From Saccharofermentans sp. (GTDB lineage Bacteria > Bacillota > Clostridia > Saccharofermentanales > Saccharofermentanaceae), in NCBI GenBank assembly GCA_016292145.1, contig JAEFBA010000016.1, positions 1 to 38,628 on the forward strand: a stretch of 38,628 nt of DNA, given 5' to 3'. The notes under the pieces are model-generated. The model was not told the origin of the DNA. It saw nothing but the letters and a program-made list of their open reading frames with translations, and did not search any database. The position numbers were made by a program, and so were the translations under genes. How positions within the stretch are numbered: position 1 is the first letter of the stretch; every line of letters starts with the position of its first letter. Below are positions 24,692 to 33,308 of the stretch, in pieces.

Positions 24692-27076
24692 TTACATCTC
24701 ATTGGCATACTTGGATGTGCGGTCGTTCAATATCTTTATGACATCGTCGATCGAACGGTCGCCGGCATAGTACGGAGCGATCTCCTCCGTAAGGAATGCG
24801 GTTATCACCGGATCGTCGTAATAGTATCTCGACAGGGACGAGAGGCTTGCCATGAAGTTATCTTCCAGTTTTTTGGTAGTCCTCTTATAGCCGTAGATCC
24901 TTGCATCTTTTTCGAGACCTGTCATGTAGGAAGCCAAGGCCTCAAACATATCCTGTGCGCTGTTGTTCTTCTCCGTGATTATCGACATGTTCCTGGCCAT
25001 TATCTCCTTGTTGGTGACGATGTTTTGGAATTCTCTTGCCGAATCGGAATAACCTGCGCCGGCAAAGAGGAAATTTAAGAACTTCTTTGCACCTTCTTTC
25101 CTTGCGGAAGACGAAGTAACCGATATTGTCTCGGAGGCTCTGAATCTCGGTCCGGAAGCGTCAACTGAAGGAGTTCCGAGTATTGTGTACTCGCCTTCGG
25201 CCGTCTTGCATGCGCGGATGAAAGCGACATAACTGTCGATATTGTCGTATCTGCATCCGGTGCGGACGCGCTTCTCCTCTTCTGCCCAGGCATAGTCTTC
25301 AGGCTTTGTGAAGCCGTCCTCTGCGAAGTGATCCTTAGCATATTCGACAGCTGCCCTGAACTGGTCGGTGCCGAAGTCTACCTTGCCGCCTTCGACAGCC
25401 GATTTGATATCGATGCAGGAGAGGACAAAATCCTTTTTGTAGTTGCTTTCAGACATCGGGTAATCGTAGGGTGAGAAGCCTTCAAGCTTGTCCTTGATCA
25501 GCTTGTCGAAGTCTTCGAAAGTGATGCCGACAGCGCCGTCTTTTATAAGGCTCTTATCCGTTACAAGGCCCTCGATCTCAATGGTTACGGGAAGGAAATA
25601 CTGCTTTCCTCCGAACCTGGAAGATTCGATCATATTGGAGAACTGCTTGTCCATTACTGACTGGTCAAGGTATCCTGTGAGGTCCTCGAAAATATCATCC
25701 CTCATCGCGTAATACTTCTGGATGCCGACCGCGAGATCCGGCGCTTCAGAACCTTTAAGTTCCTGGATCATCGTGTAGAGCTTCTCGTCGGAGACGTTCA
25801 GCATGCTCATGTCTCTTCCGACCTTGATGCCTGTTTTATACTTGCTCCAGACTCTTATGAGATACTCATTATCCGACTTGTTGAATTCATAGATCGCATT
25901 GGAAAGATACTCCGACATTCCCTTATCGATCGGAGCCGCAAGCTCTATTATTTTCTTGCCGGCATGAGGATTCTTCTCCGCCTTCGTAAGGATAGTAACA
26001 GTCTCGTCCATTCCGGAGAAGAACATCGAATAATCTGACTCTTTGCTCGAGACAAAAACAGCTCTCTCGCTGTCGCATGAAATAAGCTTGGTCTGTATCT
26101 TCAGATCTGAGAAATAAGGCGTATACCAGTTGTTGTCGATGACTGTCTTAACTTCCTGTGACTGCATGTCAAAGGTCGTGATATTGCCGAGCATGTCGAT
26201 CTTGCAGAGCTCGCCTGAATTCACTGCGCTGAAGTCGGCAAGGTTCACTTCCTCACCGCTCTGCACGCTGTATTTCTCGTACTTTATCCGCTTGCCTGTC
26301 TCAGGATCGAACTCTATTACCACCGCGCCGTCGCTCCTCGTATAACCGACGGCAATGACAGACTTATGTCTTGAATCGTAAGAGAATCCGTCGACCGCAT
26401 ATACTGACGGAATGCCCGAGAAGTCCAGCTCGGCCTTATATTCCGATCCTTTAAAGACGAATGCATGAGCACCCATTTCGACTGCGTCAGCACCTGCGTA
26501 GATCACGGGAATATAATAGTCACCGGCCACATATACATCAGACACGCCATACGTATTCATGCCGCCTGCCGACAGTTCCAATGTCTTGCCCTTCTCTTTT
26601 TCCAGGAATCTGGCTGAACTGCTCTCGCCGCTTACAATATCGATATCGATGATCGCTGTTGCAAAACCACCCGTAGCAAAAGCTGTGATAACGGCCTCAA
26701 GAGTCTTTCCGCTCTCATCAGGCTTTGCGGAAATGATCCTGTCTATGGAATAGTTCTCCGGATCCTTAACCTTCAAAGAACTCAGCTGATTGCCCTTATC
26801 GTCGTAGGTGGTGAGCATCGTTCTTCTGTAATTATCGTAATCGGCAAGGTTCGTAAGGCTGTACAGATGATAGACTTTGCCGTTGCTGTAGCTTACGATG
26901 CTGCTGTCGAGCATCTCTGTCGGCAGCTGATCCGTCTTAAGTTCAAGCCTTGTCGATTCATACCACGGGTCTTTCCCGCTTACCGTCTTATCGCTCCCGG
27001 TTTTCGAGCATGACATCAGGAGCGGCGTAAGCAGACTAACGGCCAAAAGTGAAGATACTATTTTTCTTTTCCACAT
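24692..27076 (-). CDS. Large lipoprotein: propeller-like region plus extracellular solute-binding domain
   Basis: A 794-residue lipoprotein. The signal peptide ends in LLMSC (lipidated C23). Residues about 45-375 form repeated beta-rich units (YSNGKVYHLYS..., EFDPETGKRIKYEKYS...) that look like a propeller. From about 385, IIELAAPIDKGMSEYLSNAIYEFNKSDNEYLIRV begins a type-2 extracellular solute-binding (SBP_bac) domain running to the end, including SVTSSSARKEGAKKFLNFLF near residue 680. No ABC permease or ATPase is adjacent. It may scavenge or sense a carbohydrate, but the ligand is unknown. AGAGGG precedes the ATG. The xylanase gene lies upstream, separated by a terminator. Confidence 0.78.
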   Translation of the reverse strand: MWKRKIVSSLLAVSLLTPLLMSCSKTGSDKTVSGKDPWYESTRLELKTDQLPTEMLDSSIVSYSNGKVYHLYSLTNLADYDNYRRTMLTTYDDKGNQLSSLKVKDPENYSIDRIISAKPDESGKTLEAVITAFATGGFATAIIDIDIVSGESSSARFLEKEKGKTLELSAGGMNTYGVSDVYVAGDYYIPVIYAGADAVEMGAHAFVFKGSEYKAELDFSGIPSVYAVDGFSYDSRHKSVIAVGYTRSDGAVVIEFDPETGKRIKYEKYSVQSGEEVNLADFSAVNSGELCKIDMLGNITTFDMQSQEVKTVIDNNWYTPYFSDLKIQTKLISCDSERAVFVSSKESDYSMFFSGMDETVTILTKAEKNPHAGKKIIELAAPIDKGMSEYLSNAIYEFNKSDNEYLIRVWSKYKTGIKVGRDMSMLNVSDEKLYTMIQELKGSEAPDLAVGIQKYYAMRDDIFEDLTGYLDQSVMDKQFSNMIESSRFGGKQYFLPVTIEIEGLVTDKSLIKDGAVGITFEDFDKLIKDKLEGFSPYDYPMSESNYKKDFVLSCIDIKSAVEGGKVDFGTDQFRAAVEYAKDHFAEDGFTKPEDYAWAEEEKRVRTGCRYDNIDSYVAFIRACKTAEGEYTILGTPSVDASGPRFRASETISVTSSSARKEGAKKFLNFLFAGAGYSDSAREFQNIVTNKEIMARNMSIITEKNNSAQDMFEALASYMTGLEKDARIYGYKRTTKKLEDNFMASLSSLSRYYYDDPVITAFLTEEIAPYYAGDRSIDDVIKILNDRTSKYANEM

Positions 27077-27216
27077 AGATTATCCCTCTTAACTTCAAAA
27101 ATTGATCCTAAATGATCCCCTGACAATACTGTAAAAGAATTTTGCTATTTTGGAATAGAAAACGCGAAAAAGACACGAAAAATATGCCGTATTGATGCCG
27201 GAAGACAAGGCACAAA

Positions 27217-27248
27217 GCAAAGAAAAGAGGGTGCCTTATCCGGCACCC
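27217..27248 (-). terminator. Terminator of the xylanase gene
   Basis: GGGTGCC and GGCACCC (27229-27235 and 27242-27248) pair around TTATCC. In the minus-strand RNA the stem is followed by UCUUUUCUUU. Confidence 0.85.
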
Positions 27249-27279
27249 CCATTCCTTTTGTCTTTATTAATAACTGGTA

Positions 27280-29304
27280 TTAATCAACTACTTCGATCTT
27301 TACGTTATCGAGATAGAAAGGATTCATGTCGACACTCTCGAAATAGATCGTAAGGCTCGGTGTGCCTTCTTCGATCGTGTACTGGCCTTCGCCCAATACC
27401 CATTCGTCTGTACCGGTCTGAACCTCTGCGATCGTAGGCCATGTGCCGTCGATGTCAGCTGTGCACTTACATGTAGGTGCCTTAGACTTGATGGCGAATG
27501 TTACCTTGATCGTGTGGCCGACATAGTTGGTTACGTCGATGGAGTAACCGTCGTACTCAGCGTAGCCTTCGGAGTTCATGAGGCAGTAATCGCTCTCATA
27601 ACCGCCTTCGACGATCTTCTGGACTGAGCTGTATCTCGGTCCGCCGACCTTCTTCTGATCCTCGTAATCCTCAACGAAAGGAGTTGAGTCAGTCTTAGGC
27701 TCCTGATAGTCAGCAGGCTTAGCGACTTCGCCGCCGTTAATAGCGCACATAACGCCTTCGTAAGCGGGCTTCGGTGAGAGGTTTCCGTAGAAGAGGAGCG
27801 GCTTTGTGGAAGACTTCCAGCTCATGTCGTCTGTAAGACCCCATACCGTTACGCATTCGATCGGAACGCCTGCCTTGTCAGCTGCGATGATCGCTTCAAA
27901 GAACTTCTTCATGTAAACACCCTGGTCGTACATAGGGTTGAGTGACTTAGGTGCTGTTACGTCGAGCTCTGTGATGTGGATGATTACGCCGAGCTCATCA
28001 GCGTACTTCTTTGCAGCTGCAACATAGTTGTCGATGTTAAGGCCGGAGCTGATGTGGCTCTGCATGCCCATACCGTCAATATTGCCTGCTGCTGCAATGG
28101 GCTTAAGCATCTTGAGGATGTCTTCCTGCTTGGATGCCTGATACTCGTTGTAATCGTTGTAGAAGAGCTGTACTCCGGAAGGTGCATGCTTTCTTGCGAA
28201 CTCGAAAGCCTTCTCTACGTAATCGTCACCGATTACCTGCTTCCAGTAGCAGTCTCTCATTCCGCCGTCATCTGCGGCAGCTTCATTTACTACGTCCCAA
28301 GCATAGATAACGCCGGGGTAGTTCTTCTCGCACCAGTTCATTACCTGGTCGATGTAGCTCTCCATTCTCTTGAGCATGAGGTCTCTGCTTGCGAGCTGGC
28401 CGTTGACATCGTAGTTCTCATAGAAGAACCATGAAGGTGTCTGTGAATACCAGACGAGAGTATGGCCTCTCATAGGGATGTTATTCTTCTTGCAGTAGTC
28501 AAGGATAGGCTTAGCAGCTTCGAAATGAATAGCCGGTGCCTCATTGTACTTTGCAGGATCAGCCTTGCACTTAGCGCCGTCAAGAACGGAATCGGGCTTC
28601 AATTCATTCTCAGGTGTAACGGAATTGAACTGAGTCTTAAGAAGCTTTCTGAAAGAATCGTTCTTGTTCGTCATTACCGTTGCAGGAGATGCAACGCCGA
28701 ACTTGAAGTAATCTGCATAAGCAGAAGAAAGCGAAGCTGTCTTGGTGGGATCTTCAAGTGATTCGATGGGTGTTCCCGTAAGATTATTGAATTCGCCTTC
28801 GATGCTGACTTCCATTGCGGATACGGTGATATCCCTTACGTCGCTTGCTTCGAGATATACCATGGCATTCTGTGCATTGTCAGGGATCTCGATCGTGCCC
28901 GTGATCTCAGTAATGCCTGATTCGTCAGCCTGGCCTGCTGCGATGTTTACATAGGATACGTTTCCGTAGAACTCATACTTCAATGAGAGTGTCATTGAAT
29001 CGTTCTCGGAAGAAGCCTTAACATAAGCCTTTACCGTATTGCCTCTGTAGTTCTCACAAGGAATAGCAATACCCGTATTGCTTGCAGAACGGTTTGTGAT
29101 AACAGCTGTTCCGTCCTTAAGAGTAACCTTGCAGTCACCGTACTTGATCCAGTTACCCTTCTTTTCCTTCTGTGTGAAGTCCGCCTTGATCGTTGTCGGA
29201 ACTTCAACCGGACCGTTAGATCCGTTGGGAAGTGAATCGCATCCGCTCAGGAGGAATAATCCTGCGAGAGCACAAGCGACAACTTTGATAAAACCTTTTT
29301 TCAT
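27280..29304 (-). CDS. Endo-1,4-beta-xylanase, GH10, surface lipoprotein with two carbohydrate-binding modules
   Basis: A 674-residue secreted enzyme anchored by lipidation (LLSGC, C22). An N-terminal beta-sandwich module of the CBM4/9/22 kind spans about 38-172. The GH10 barrel spans about 190-525, with acid/base E341 in WDVVNEA and nucleophile E446 in HITELDV; RGHTLVWYSQTPSW (279-292) is also typical. A second, similar beta-sandwich module (about 540-674) follows an acidic linker. It cuts the xylan backbone close to the cell, releasing oligosaccharides for uptake. The start has GGAGGT upstream. It is transcribed alone: a terminator follows, and a 12-bp inverted repeat lies upstream. Confidence 0.95.
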   Translation of the reverse strand: MKKGFIKVVACALAGLFLLSGCDSLPNGSNGPVEVPTTIKADFTQKEKKGNWIKYGDCKVTLKDGTAVITNRSASNTGIAIPCENYRGNTVKAYVKASSENDSMTLSLKYEFYGNVSYVNIAAGQADESGITEITGTIEIPDNAQNAMVYLEASDVRDITVSAMEVSIEGEFNNLTGTPIESLEDPTKTASLSSAYADYFKFGVASPATVMTNKNDSFRKLLKTQFNSVTPENELKPDSVLDGAKCKADPAKYNEAPAIHFEAAKPILDYCKKNNIPMRGHTLVWYSQTPSWFFYENYDVNGQLASRDLMLKRMESYIDQVMNWCEKNYPGVIYAWDVVNEAAADDGGMRDCYWKQVIGDDYVEKAFEFARKHAPSGVQLFYNDYNEYQASKQEDILKMLKPIAAAGNIDGMGMQSHISSGLNIDNYVAAAKKYADELGVIIHITELDVTAPKSLNPMYDQGVYMKKFFEAIIAADKAGVPIECVTVWGLTDDMSWKSSTKPLLFYGNLSPKPAYEGVMCAINGGEVAKPADYQEPKTDSTPFVEDYEDQKKVGGPRYSSVQKIVEGGYESDYCLMNSEGYAEYDGYSIDVTNYVGHTIKVTFAIKSKAPTCKCTADIDGTWPTIAEVQTGTDEWVLGEGQYTIEEGTPSLTIYFESVDMNPFYLDNVKIEVVD

Positions 29305-29369
29305 GTTACCTCCGCGAAAAAGCCTTCATATTGTTTGTTGTCCGTACTGATAATTCTACAGCAAGAATG

Positions 29370-29437
29370 GTCAAATTAACAAGCGTTCGATTTTGTCGTG
29401 AGCCCTAAAAATATTAGGAAAAATCTGTTAATTTGAC
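29370..29437. promoter_or_regulatory. Paired inverted half-sites between xylanase and acyltransferase genes
   Basis: GTCAAATTAACA (29370-29381) and TGTTAATTTGAC (29426-29437) are perfect complements separated by 44 bases, in the AT-rich gap (29305-29588) between divergent genes. They lie 66 bases upstream of the xylanase ATG and 152 before the acyltransferase ATG. Long spacing and lack of a U-tract argue for a protein-bound operator pair. Confidence 0.55.
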
Positions 29438-29588
29438 ATTATCATTTTACCAATCTTGCGATTTGCTTATGTCATTCGCAATTTATGTAGTTTTTAATTT
29501 TGGTGAATATATCCAACAAACGCTTAAAAATTTGATTATCAAAATATAAATTCTTCTGATATATTTACTTTATCAGGTAGGGTCTCAA

Positions 29589-30350
29589 ATGAAATATTTG
29601 CTTTGGTTGGTCGTTATTTTCTTAGCGCTTTTCTTGTCGTACTGGGCATTACTTATCATATGCTCATGCTTCGTTAATCCCAAGAAGCTGTACGACAAAC
29701 ACAGCAGCTTTTACAGGTGGCTTCTGGTCAGTTCGACCTGGCACCTGATCTTTGTCGGCCGTGTCCGTTTTCACACAATGGGCTTAGAAAAGATCCCCGT
29801 GAACCGGAGATTCCTTCTTGTCTGCAACCACCGTTCCAAGTTAGATCCGATCACTACATGGTATCTTCTTCAGGATTACGATCTTGCATTCATCTCCAAA
29901 GAAAAGAATTTTCATGTGCCCTGCTGGGGCAGGATCATAAGACGCTGCTGCTTTCTTCCCATCGACCGCGAGAATCCCAGGAACGCCATGAAGACCATCG
30001 AGAAGGCCGCCGACCTCATGAAGAACGATCAGGTATCGATCGCCGTCTATCCTGAGGGAACGAGGAATTTCGGTGAAGGTCTTCTCCCGTTCCACAACGG
30101 AATCTTCAAGATCGCCCAGAAAGCAAACGTCCCTGTCGTCATATGCGGCATTAAAGGAGCAGAGCAGATGCAGAAGAATTTCCCGCTTCACGGGACCGAT
30201 ATCTATTTCGAGGTCCTGGACGTTATGACAGAAGAACAGGTCAGGACCACACGCTGCAGCGACATCGGAGATTACGCAAGAGATCTGATGCTGTCATTTG
30301 TCGAAAAGAATCAGGAGGAGGAACAAAATGTCAACTTACGTACTGTTTAA
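29589..30350 (+). CDS. 1-acyl-glycerol-3-phosphate acyltransferase family (PlsC-like)
   Basis: A 253-residue membrane-associated acyltransferase that would acylate lysophosphatidic acid to phosphatidic acid. It has an N-terminal helix (about 4-28), the catalytic HX4D motif as NHRSKLD (H81, D86) and the PEGTR glycerol-phosphate-binding motif (155-159). Length is normal. Paralogues with other acyl acceptors exist, so the precise substrate is open. It is transcribed with the kinase-like gene that follows, whose start lies inside its last 23 bases. Confidence 0.9.
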   Translation: MKYLLWLVVIFLALFLSYWALLIICSCFVNPKKLYDKHSSFYRWLLVSSTWHLIFVGRVRFHTMGLEKIPVNRRFLLVCNHRSKLDPITTWYLLQDYDLAFISKEKNFHVPCWGRIIRRCCFLPIDRENPRNAMKTIEKAADLMKNDQVSIAVYPEGTRNFGEGLLPFHNGIFKIAQKANVPVVICGIKGAEQMQKNFPLHGTDIYFEVLDVMTEEQVRTTRCSDIGDYARDLMLSFVEKNQEEEQNVNLRTV

Positions 30351-31185
30351 CATGCTTTCCGGCAACGGAAAAGGTAAGGAAAAAGCCGACGAACTCAAGG
30401 TATTCCTTCGCGGCAAAAAAGCAGTCTACAAGGATATCACCAAGATCACTGACTGGGCCGGATTTTTCGCTGACCTGAACTACAGGGAAGACGAAGTCAT
30501 CATCTGCGGAGGTGACGGCACATTAAATCACTTCATCAATGACACAGAGGGCTTAAAGTACAGCATCCCCCTCTACTACTATCCTACGGGAAGCGGCAAC
30601 GACTTCTGGAACGACATCGGCAAGAAGCCGGGCGACAATCCGGCCAGGATCGAGCAGTATCTTAAGGATCTCCCCTTTGTCGAAGTAAACGGCATGAAGC
30701 AGCGTTTCCTTAACGGCATCGGTTACGGCATAGACGGTTACTGCTGCGAGGAAGGCGACCGCCAGAGAGCAGCAGGCAACAAGAAGATCAACTACACGAA
30801 CATCGCGATCAACGGACTGCTCTTCAAATATAAGCCCACCAACGCCGAGATCGAGGTTGACGGCCAGCATTTCTCATACAAGAAAGTATGGCTCGCGCCT
30901 TCTATGAACGGCCGTTACTACGGCGGCGGCATGATCGCCACACCTGCCCAGGACAGACTTTCCAAGGACAGACTCCTCTCGCTCCTTCTCTTCCACGGCA
31001 GCGGCAAGCTCGTTACACTTGCGATCTTCCCTTCGATCTTCAAGGGCAAGCACATCGAACATCCGAAGAACGTCGAAGTAAAGACAGGCCACAGGATCAA
31101 GGTAACATTCGACCGTCCTGTCGCACTCCAGATCGACGGTGAGACGGTATTGAACGTAAAGACATATACGGCTTACAAGGAATAA
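30328..31185 (+). CDS. Diacylglycerol kinase-family (YegS/DgkB-like) protein
   Basis: A 285-residue lipid/sphingosine kinase-family protein. It has the nucleotide-binding motif GGDGTLN (61-67) followed by PTGSGNDF, and the C-terminal beta-sandwich with ALQIDGETV. It would phosphorylate diacylglycerol or a related lipid in the cytoplasm. ATG 30328 is chosen over 30298 because AGGAGGAGGA precedes it. Overlap with the acyltransferase suggests a recycling pair: kinase and acyltransferase both yield phosphatidic acid. A strong hairpin (31200-31235) ends the transcript. Confidence 0.88.
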   Translation: MSTYVLFNMLSGNGKGKEKADELKVFLRGKKAVYKDITKITDWAGFFADLNYREDEVIICGGDGTLNHFINDTEGLKYSIPLYYYPTGSGNDFWNDIGKKPGDNPARIEQYLKDLPFVEVNGMKQRFLNGIGYGIDGYCCEEGDRQRAAGNKKINYTNIAINGLLFKYKPTNAEIEVDGQHFSYKKVWLAPSMNGRYYGGGMIATPAQDRLSKDRLLSLLLFHGSGKLVTLAIFPSIFKGKHIEHPKNVEVKTGHRIKVTFDRPVALQIDGETVLNVKTYTAYKE

Positions 31186-31199
31186 GTTGAATATATATG

Positions 31200-31235
31200 A
31201 ATAAGGCCCGCCGAAATAAGATGGCGGGCTTTATT
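31200..31235. terminator. Bidirectional terminator between kinase and TSCPD genes
   Basis: AATAAG-GCCCGCC and GGCGGGC-TTTATT (stem 31206-31212/31223-31229) form a GC core with an A/T flank. The genes on both sides converge here. Confidence 0.85.
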
Positions 31236-31259
31236 CATGCTTTCTTTTCTGTTTTGTAA

Positions 31260-31508
31260 TTATCCGGCGTACTGATCTATTGCCTTGGCGAGCTGGTCAG
31301 CGCAGGACGTTCCCTTCATGCCGCAGGTGTTGCCTCTTAAGATGTCTGCAACCTCCTTCGCATCCTTACCTTCGACGAGCTTGCCGATAGCCTTGAGGTT
31401 GCCGTTGCAGCCGCCAAGGAACTTTACGTTATGAAGCTTGCCGTCTTCGATATCGAAATCGATCGAGACTGCACATACGCCGCTGGGGCTGAAATTTACG
31501 TGTTCCAT
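31260..31508 (-). CDS. TSCPD-domain protein, TIGR03905 type
   Basis: An 82-residue protein that matches the small TSCPD-domain family often annotated TIGR03905. It has GGCNGNLKAIGKLVEG and the closing Cys-rich motif NTCGMKGTSCADQLAKAI; the same motif occurs at the C-terminal end of some ribonucleotide reductases. Four cysteines (C34, C62, C69 and C12) could bind a metal or nucleotide-linked ligand. Role unknown. The gap to mgtE is 29 bases, so it is probably read from the mgtE transcript. ATG has a ribosome site AAGGAG. Confidence 0.85.
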   Translation of the reverse strand: MEHVNFSPSGVCAVSIDFDIEDGKLHNVKFLGGCNGNLKAIGKLVEGKDAKEVADILRGNTCGMKGTSCADQLAKAIDQYAG

Positions 31509-31537
31509 ATCATTTCTCCTTGTTTAACATTGTTACA

Positions 31538-32941
31538 TCACATCGCATGGAGCTGCATGACGTTGATAAGCAAAAGCCAGCTCATGCCATAGTAGCAGCC
31601 GACCGCGATAAGGTCGTTGACCGTGGTGATCAGGGGTCCTGATGCTACCGCAGGGTCGATATTGATCTTCTTGAAGAAGAGCGGGATAAGCGTGCCGATG
31701 ATGGACGAGAATATCATCGATACGAGCAGTGACACGCCGATGCATCCGCTTACCGCGAAGGCAAATACCGGCTCTTTGTGCTTGAGGACCATAAGGTATA
31801 CGCCGATAAGGATCACCGATGCGACACCTAAGATGAGACCTACGGAAAGGCCGACTCTTGATTCCTTGAACACCAGCTTGATCTTCTGTGCTGCCGTGAG
31901 ATTCTCATCCGTAAGTACTCTGATCGTGACAGCAAGCGACTGCGTTCCGACGTTACCTGCCATGTCGAGGATCAGTGACTGGAACGCCATGATTATCGTA
32001 AGCTGTGCGATAACGGCCTCGAAAGCACCGACCAGTGTTGATACGATCATGCCGAGACACAAAAGGATAAGGAGCCAAGGCATTCTCTTCCTGATACTCT
32101 GGCCCAGAGGTTCCTTAAGGTCTTCTTCTGCAATAAGTCCGGCGAACTTAACGTAGTCTTCACCGAGCTCATCATCGACTACCTCGACGATGCTCTGTGA
32201 TGTGATAACGCCTAAGATCTTGTTGTCTTCATCAAGTACAGGGATCAAGTCCTCCGAATAATCCTTGAGCTTCTCGATACAATCGTCGATCTTCTCATTA
32301 GCGTATACGTAAGGGAACGACGTAACGATCAGTGTGTTTAAGTCGGTCGTGCTCCTTGCCGTAATGAGGTCTTTTAATGTGAGAGCTCCGTAGAACAGAC
32401 CGTCATCGTCTTCAACGAAGAGCGTCGAGATGTTGTCATTCTCTTCTGCCTGGGTTACGAGCTCTGTCATCGCCTGCTTGACCGTAAGGTTCAGGCCGAT
32501 CGTGATGAAGTTCGCGGTCATCTTGGAACCGATCTCATCCTCATCGTAGGATGCGATGATGCTGATCTCTTTCCTGACCTCAGTATCGAGAGCGTCAATG
32601 ATCAGGCCGCGCCTCTCTTTCTCGAGCTCACGCAAAACATTCGCAGCGGTATCCGTCTCGAGTTCGGCAACGACCGCAGCAGCACGCCTTATGTCCATCT
32701 CATTGAGATAAGTGCTTACCTGCTCTTCTTCCAGACACTCGAAAGCCTCCGCAAGCAAAGTCTTGCCGCAGACCCTGAAGAGCTTCTTCCTCTCCTGGTC
32801 GGAGAGCTCCTCTAATATCTGCGCAATGTCACTTGCGTGATAATCTTCTAACTTGTAATGAATTACCCTCGGGGAATCGTTACCCCTCATCAGCGAGATT
32901 ATCTCGTCCTGATAATCTCTTCTTATTTCCTTCTCTGCCAT
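31538..32941 (-). CDS. mgtE: Magnesium transporter MgtE
   Basis: A 467-residue Mg2+ channel. The MgtE_N helical domain (about 25-130: DYHASDIAQILEELSDQERKKLFRV) is followed by a CBS pair (about 135-265) that gates the pore by binding Mg2+, a connecting helix and five membrane helices to the end. NVGTQSLAVTIR, DP-x-x-ASGPLITT and NDLIAVGCYYG carry the pore signature. AGGAGG (32952-32947) precedes the ATG. The long untranslated leader with promoter, structured element and terminator (32942-33208) suggests control by attenuation. A TSCPD gene follows on the same strand. Confidence 0.95.
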   Translation of the reverse strand: MAEKEIRRDYQDEIISLMRGNDSPRVIHYKLEDYHASDIAQILEELSDQERKKLFRVCGKTLLAEAFECLEEEQVSTYLNEMDIRRAAAVVAELETDTAANVLRELEKERRGLIIDALDTEVRKEISIIASYDEDEIGSKMTANFITIGLNLTVKQAMTELVTQAEENDNISTLFVEDDDGLFYGALTLKDLITARSTTDLNTLIVTSFPYVYANEKIDDCIEKLKDYSEDLIPVLDEDNKILGVITSQSIVEVVDDELGEDYVKFAGLIAEEDLKEPLGQSIRKRMPWLLILLCLGMIVSTLVGAFEAVIAQLTIIMAFQSLILDMAGNVGTQSLAVTIRVLTDENLTAAQKIKLVFKESRVGLSVGLILGVASVILIGVYLMVLKHKEPVFAFAVSGCIGVSLLVSMIFSSIIGTLIPLFFKKINIDPAVASGPLITTVNDLIAVGCYYGMSWLLLINVMQLHAM

Positions 32942-32976
32942 TTGTTCCTCCTAAAAAGTAAACAAACGACGGGAAC

Positions 32977-33011
32977 AAAAAACCTCTGCTCTTCACTTAG
33001 ACAAACAGAGG
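32977..33011 (-). terminator. Intrinsic terminator in the mgtE leader
   Basis: In the minus-strand RNA, CCUCUG (33011-33006) and CAGAGG (32988-32983) pair around 17 bases, followed at once by UUUUUU. It ends about 35 bases before the mgtE ATG and 25 before its ribosome site, where an attenuator is expected. Confidence 0.85.
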
Positions 33012-33030
33012 AGACGATATATCATTTAGT

Positions 33031-33173
33031 CCTTAAGGTCCGATACGGTCATCGCCTGGCGCTTTAAGGAACAAAGGATATTTCGGCCGCGTTTCCCTCG
33101 TTTGTCGCAACTGTCACCAGCGTCCACCGTATTCACCTCACTTTTATCAATGGGATTGGGGCTTTTGTCCCCG
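33031..33173 (-). ncRNA. Structured mgtE leader, candidate cation-sensing riboswitch
   Basis: On the minus strand, AUACGGU (33132-33126) pairs with ACCGUAU (33049-33043), extended after an internal loop by GGU/ACC. Inside lie CGCUGG/CCAG-GCG (33122-33117/33059-33053) and ACAAA/UUUGU stems (33105-33101/33075-33071). A short GGGG/CCCC hairpin starts the leader. A terminator follows. It lacks the M-box pattern as I remember it (GGUGAGGCUCC near the 5' side). Confidence 0.5.
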
Positions 33174-33179
33174 TTCGAA

Positions 33180-33208
33180 ATTTTAGCACGGTAAAATGCA
33201 TTTGTTAA
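33180..33208 (-). promoter_or_regulatory. Promoter of the mgtE leader
   Basis: On the minus strand, TTAACA (33208-33203), 17 bp, TAAAAT (33185-33180). Transcription would start near 33173, giving a leader of roughly 230 bases. Confidence 0.7.
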
Positions 33209-33261
33209 CCCCGTAAATCCAAAATAATCGGGCTTTTGCGGACTTTTTTTCAGGCATCGAA

Positions 33262-33287
33262 AAACACACGGCCGGGGCCGTGTGTTT
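33262..33287 (-). terminator. Terminator of the aldo/keto reductase gene
   Basis: AAACACACGGCC (33262-33273) and GGCCGTGTGTTT (33276-33287) are perfect complements separated by GG; the minus-strand RNA ends in UUUUU. It lies 22 bases after the reductase stop. Confidence 0.8.
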
Positions 33288-33308
33288 CAAAGTCAGTTTA
33301 TAAAAAAA

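Noticed and set aside
27976..28434. A 152-codon frame on the plus strand inside the xylanase gene
   Set aside because: It is antisense to the GH10 catalytic barrel, which has intact motifs; no ribosome site.
32942..33173. Calling the mgtE leader a known M-box
   Set aside because: The conserved M-box core as I remember it is not present; I report a candidate only, pending an Rfam search.
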